Source of the DNA: Eubacteriales Family XIII. Incertae Sedis bacterium
GTDB lineage: Bacteria > Bacillota > Clostridia > Peptostreptococcales > Anaerovoracaceae
DNA length: 25,994 nt
Assembly (NCBI GenBank): GCA_031269205.1
Contig: JAISZM010000041.1
Coordinates: 1 to 25,994, forward strand
Reading direction: 5' to 3'
Under the pieces are notes generated by a model. That model had not been told where the DNA came from. It saw nothing but the letters and a program-made list of their open reading frames with translations, and searched no databases. The position numbers and the translations under genes are program-made. This document shows positions 23,249-25,994 of the stretch, one piece after another. The first letter of the stretch is position 1; every line of letters begins with the position of its first letter.

Positions 23249-24541
23249 TTGATAGAGAAAAAAATATTATCGAACGGCGTTACTCTGATGACGGAGTATC
23301 TGCCCTACGTGCAGTCCGCGGCCGTAGGCGTGTGGACGCTTGCGGGCGCCGTGGACGAGAATCCCGCAAACGGCGCGAGCGTCAGCGCGGATTCCGCCAC
23401 GGGCGCCGGCGCCCCGGCGGGCATCTCTCATCTCATCGAGCACATGCTGTTCAAGGGTACGGCGTCTCGTTCCGCGAAGGATATCGCGGAACAGGTTGAC
23501 CGCACAGGCGGCGTCATCAACGCGTTTACCGGCAAGGAAACCACCTGTTATTACATCAAGACGCTTTCGGAACATCTCGGAGAATCCATTGACCTGCTCG
23601 GCGACATCTTCCTGAACTCCGTCTTTGACGAGACGGAACTCGCAAAGGAGAAGAACGTCATCTATGAGGAGATGAACATGATAGAGGACAGCCCCGAGGA
23701 TCTCGGGCATGATCTTCTCGACGAGGCCGTCTTCTCAGGAATGCCGCTCGGCAACAGGATAATAGGCTACAAGGATACGGTAGGCGGCGCGGATCCGTCG
23801 GCGATACGCGCCTACATGGACAGACGGTACGTAGGCGGCAACGTGGTCGTCTCCGTGGCCGGAAACTTCCTCATCGACGAGGTCGCGGCGCGCGTTGAGT
23901 CGGTCTTCGGCGCGACGCCGGCCGGTCGGCTTGGCAGATGGTCTGTGGAGTCAACGCACTCGCCGTCTTTCGTTTCCCGGTCGAAGGATATCGAACAGAG
24001 CCACATACTGCTCGGCAAGCGCGGCGTCAATCTCGCGTCCGACGACTATTACGCGTTCATTCTGTTCAACAGTGTACTCGGCGGCAGCATGAGTTCCCGG
24101 CTCTTTCAGAGCATTCGAGAGGAGAAAGGACTCGCCTACTCCGTGTATTCGATGTGCAGTTCCTTCGTGGAAGCGGGCGTATTTATGATATACGCGGGTA
24201 TCGGCGAGGGCAACGAGCGCGTGACGATCGATGCGATACGAGAGGAAACAAAACGGCTCGCGGCCAATGGCGTGGGCGCGGACGAACTAGCTAAGGTGAA
24301 GGAACAGAGCAAGGGCACGTACGTGTTCGGGCGGGAGAACGTGCAGACGCGCATGTTCGCCATGGGCAAGAACGAGTTGCTGCTCGGCCGCGTGTTCGAG
24401 CCCGACGAAGTCATCGCGGGCATCAACGCTGTGACGCCCGACGACATTGCGCGGCTTGCGGCGGACTGCGCTGACCTCGCGGAATATAGCGCCGTCATCA
24501 TAGGAAAGAACGAGGTTTCACAGGAAGCGGTCGGACTGTAG
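23249..24541 (+). CDS. M16 family zinc metallopeptidase with low-complexity insertion
   Basis: A 430-residue processing-peptidase-like protein. The inverted zinc motif HLIEH is at residues 61-65 and the third ligand lies in VIYEEMNMIEDSPED (Glu140 or 141); the second M16 domain begins near 200 and contains SSRLFQSIREEKGLAYSVYS. Family members usually run from the strand DE.P straight into GISHFLEH; here about 17 Ala/Ser/Gly-rich residues (40-56, NGASVSADSATGAGAP) intervene. No signal peptide is seen, so it is probably cytoplasmic. The start is TTG 23249 with AGGGG 5-6 nt upstream. Bacillota often place this gene after pnp. It ends in TAG. Confidence 0.92.
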   Translation: MIEKKILSNGVTLMTEYLPYVQSAAVGVWTLAGAVDENPANGASVSADSATGAGAPAGISHLIEHMLFKGTASRSAKDIAEQVDRTGGVINAFTGKETTCYYIKTLSEHLGESIDLLGDIFLNSVFDETELAKEKNVIYEEMNMIEDSPEDLGHDLLDEAVFSGMPLGNRIIGYKDTVGGADPSAIRAYMDRRYVGGNVVVSVAGNFLIDEVAARVESVFGATPAGRLGRWSVESTHSPSFVSRSKDIEQSHILLGKRGVNLASDDYYAFILFNSVLGGSMSSRLFQSIREEKGLAYSVYSMCSSFVEAGVFMIYAGIGEGNERVTIDAIREETKRLAANGVGADELAKVKEQSKGTYVFGRENVQTRMFAMGKNELLLGRVFEPDEVIAGINAVTPDDIARLAADCADLAEYSAVIIGKNEVSQEAVGL

Positions 24542-24565
24542 GAACACGACAAGGACCGGGACGCA

Positions 24566-25003
24566 ATGGTGAAGGTGAATATAAGAACCGAGCGAGGCGC
24601 GACGGCGCCGCGTTACGAGACCGAGGGTTCGGCCGGGATGGATCTGCGCGCGCGCCTCGATGAACCCGTAAAACTGGCTCCTATGGCGCGCGCGCTCGTA
24701 CCGACGGGCGTGTTCATAGCGTTGCCGCAGGGTTACGAGGCGCAGGTGCGTTCGCGCAGCGGGCTGTCCATGAATCACGGCATAGCTTGCGTGAACGGCG
24801 TCGGCACGGTGGATTCGGACTACCGCGGAGAGATTCTCGTACCCGTCATAAACCTCGGCGACGAGGAGTATACGATAAGCGACGGCGACCGCATAGCGCA
24901 GATGATCGTAGCGAAGTATGAACGCGTGGAATGGGAAGAGGCGGACATCCTCGGTGAAACGCCGCGCGGCGCGGGCGGGTTCGGACATACGGGAGTGAAG
25001 TGA
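24566..25003 (+). CDS. dut: dUTP diphosphatase (dUTPase)
   Basis: A 145-residue trimeric dUTPase that hydrolyses dUTP to dUMP and diphosphate, keeping uracil out of DNA. All five motifs are present: GSAGMDLRA (1), RSRSGLSMNHGIA (2), GTVDSDYRGEI with the catalytic Asp (3), GDRIAQMIV (4) and RGAGGFGHTG (5), where the usual Ser of GFGSTG is His. AAGGA lies about 10 nt before the ATG. The stop is one base before the dgt start, so the two nucleotide-pool genes are probably co-transcribed and coupled. Confidence 0.95.
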   Translation: MVKVNIRTERGATAPRYETEGSAGMDLRARLDEPVKLAPMARALVPTGVFIALPQGYEAQVRSRSGLSMNHGIACVNGVGTVDSDYRGEILVPVINLGDEEYTISDGDRIAQMIVAKYERVEWEEADILGETPRGAGGFGHTGVK

Positions 25004-25004
25004 C

Positions 25005-25994
25005 ATGCTGACGCGGGAAGATTCGGAGCGGCGCGAATACGAGATACTTTCGGCCTTCGCGGCCAAGGCCGCCGAGTCGCGCGGCAGAGCCAGGTTCGAG
25101 ACGCCGTGCTCCTATCGCACCGCCTTTCAGCGCGACCGCGACCGCATCATACACTCGAAGGCGCTGCGCCGCCTCTGGGATAAGACGCAGGTGTTCATCG
25201 CCCCCGAGGGCGACCATTACCGAAAGAGGCTCACGCACACCTTCGAGGTTTCTCAGATATCGCGCAGCATAGCGCGCGGGCTCACCCTCAACGAGGATTT
25301 GGCCGAAGCGATCGCGATGGGCCACGACCTCGGACATACGCCGTTCGGGCACAACGGGGAGCATTTCTTGGACAAGCGCCACCGTGGCGGGTTCAAACAC
25401 AACGAACAGAGCCTTCGCGTGGTCGACGTGCTCGAAAGCCACGACGGGGAGCGCGGCATGAATCTCACGGCCGAGGTGCACGACGGCATACTCGGGCACA
25501 CAGGTGAGCGTATGCCCTACACGCTCGAAGGCCGCGTCGTCAGAATCAGCGACCGCATCGCCTACATCAACCACGACATCGACGACGCGATCAGAGCCGG
25601 CATCATCTCCGAGGGCGACCTGCCCGCGGACTGCGTGCGCGTACTCGGCGTCGGCACGCGCAAGCGCATAGACACCCTCGTTACGGACATGATAGTTTCG
25701 AGCGACGGCAAGCCCGACGTCATGATGTCCGACGAGAGGTGGGAAGCCATGGATGATCTTCGCACTTACATGTTCGAGCATGTCTATTTCAACCCCACAG
25801 TCAAGAAGGAAGAGGAGTTGCGCGAGATAGAGCATATCATATGCGCGCTCTATGATTATTTTATAGAACATCCCGAGGACATCACGCCCGAATACCGCGA
25901 AATGATACCCGAGTACGGGGTGGAAGAGATGGTCAAGGACCATATCGCGGGCATGACCGACCACTACGCGGTCGAAACTTACGAACGCGTCTTC
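25005..25994 (+). CDS. dgt: Deoxyguanosinetriphosphate triphosphohydrolase-like HD protein, cut by the window edge
   Basis: 330 codons are open to the last base, with no stop, so the C-terminus lies outside the window; relatives of this type are about 330-350 residues, so little is missing. The HD metal site is visible: His in KRLTHTFEVSQI and His-Asp in MGHDLGHTPFGHNGE, with the later Asp in RISDRIAYINHDIDDAI. RDRDRIIHSKALRRL is the N-terminal family signature. It should hydrolyse dNTPs (dGTP in E. coli) to deoxynucleoside and triphosphate. GGAG of the dut C-terminal coding region lies about 10 nt upstream of the ATG. In Clostridia this gene often precedes dnaG and rpoD. Confidence 0.93.
   Translation, partial: MLTREDSERREYEILSAFAAKAAESRGRARFETPCSYRTAFQRDRDRIIHSKALRRLWDKTQVFIAPEGDHYRKRLTHTFEVSQISRSIARGLTLNEDLAEAIAMGHDLGHTPFGHNGEHFLDKRHRGGFKHNEQSLRVVDVLESHDGERGMNLTAEVHDGILGHTGERMPYTLEGRVVRISDRIAYINHDIDDAIRAGIISEGDLPADCVRVLGVGTRKRIDTLVTDMIVSSDGKPDVMMSDERWEAMDDLRTYMFEHVYFNPTVKKEEELREIEHIICALYDYFIEHPEDITPEYREMIPEYGVEEMVKDHIAGMTDHYAVETYERVF

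Noticed and set aside
1..25994. CRISPR array, tRNA, rRNA, insertion sequence or prophage genes
   Set aside because: No regularly spaced repeats, cloverleaf-like sequence, rRNA segment, transposase or phage protein was recognised on either strand.

Overview
The window looks like the chromosome of an anaerobic bacterium that uses formyl-tetrahydrofolate chemistry. It carries fhs, an fchA-like gene and folD in a row, a second EF-G-like GTPase, and a Bacillota-like S15/PNPase/M16 peptidase/dUTPase/dGTPase run. A Bacillota (Clostridia) or Synergistota relative fits best, but nothing here fixes the phylum. No rRNA, tRNA, insertion sequence, phage gene or CRISPR array was seen.

Region 1 (1-11420) is an accessory, probably catabolic, island. 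At the left edge is the end of a LuxR/NarL-type regulator. Seven minus-strand genes follow, in transcription order: two zinc-type MDR dehydrogenases, an SDR, a PanB-like protein, a VOC-fold protein, an MFS transporter and another SDR. Divergent from these, on the plus strand, lie a second PanB-like gene, a second MFS transporter and a third PanB-like gene. The three PanB-like proteins keep the ketopantoate hydroxymethyltransferase fold signatures but, aligned by eye, lack its metal-binding acidic residues. The second and third copies sit in duplicated cassettes sharing about 130 bp of upstream DNA and an almost identical terminator.

Four promoters (minus-strand dehydrogenase, PanB-like 2, PanB-like 3, fhs) share a box, roughly TTNTRAGTATT, starting 32-33 nt upstream of a perfect TATAAT. 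In the clearest copy it forms a 7-2-7 inverted heptamer like NarL/NarP sites. The box suggests one regulon joining the island to the C1-folate genes; the partial LuxR-type protein is the obvious candidate regulator.

Region 2 (11421-15552) is the C1-tetrahydrofolate cluster: a strongly structured leader RNA, fhs, a cyclodeaminase/cyclohydrolase gene, folD and 5-formyl-THF cyclo-ligase. The cyclohydrolase gene is colinear with its family but carries two in-frame TAG codons nine bases apart. FolD lacks the Lys and Gln needed for its own cyclohydrolase step, so the interruption matters for the pathway.

Region 3 (15597-20391) has an EF-G-like GTPase without the catalytic His, then a convergent enoyl-CoA hydratase and acyl-CoA synthetase pair. 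Region 4 (20392-25994) is the housekeeping run rpsO, pnp, M16 peptidase, dut and dgt (the last cut by the window edge). rpsO seems to start at CTG, or to have lost one base near its start.
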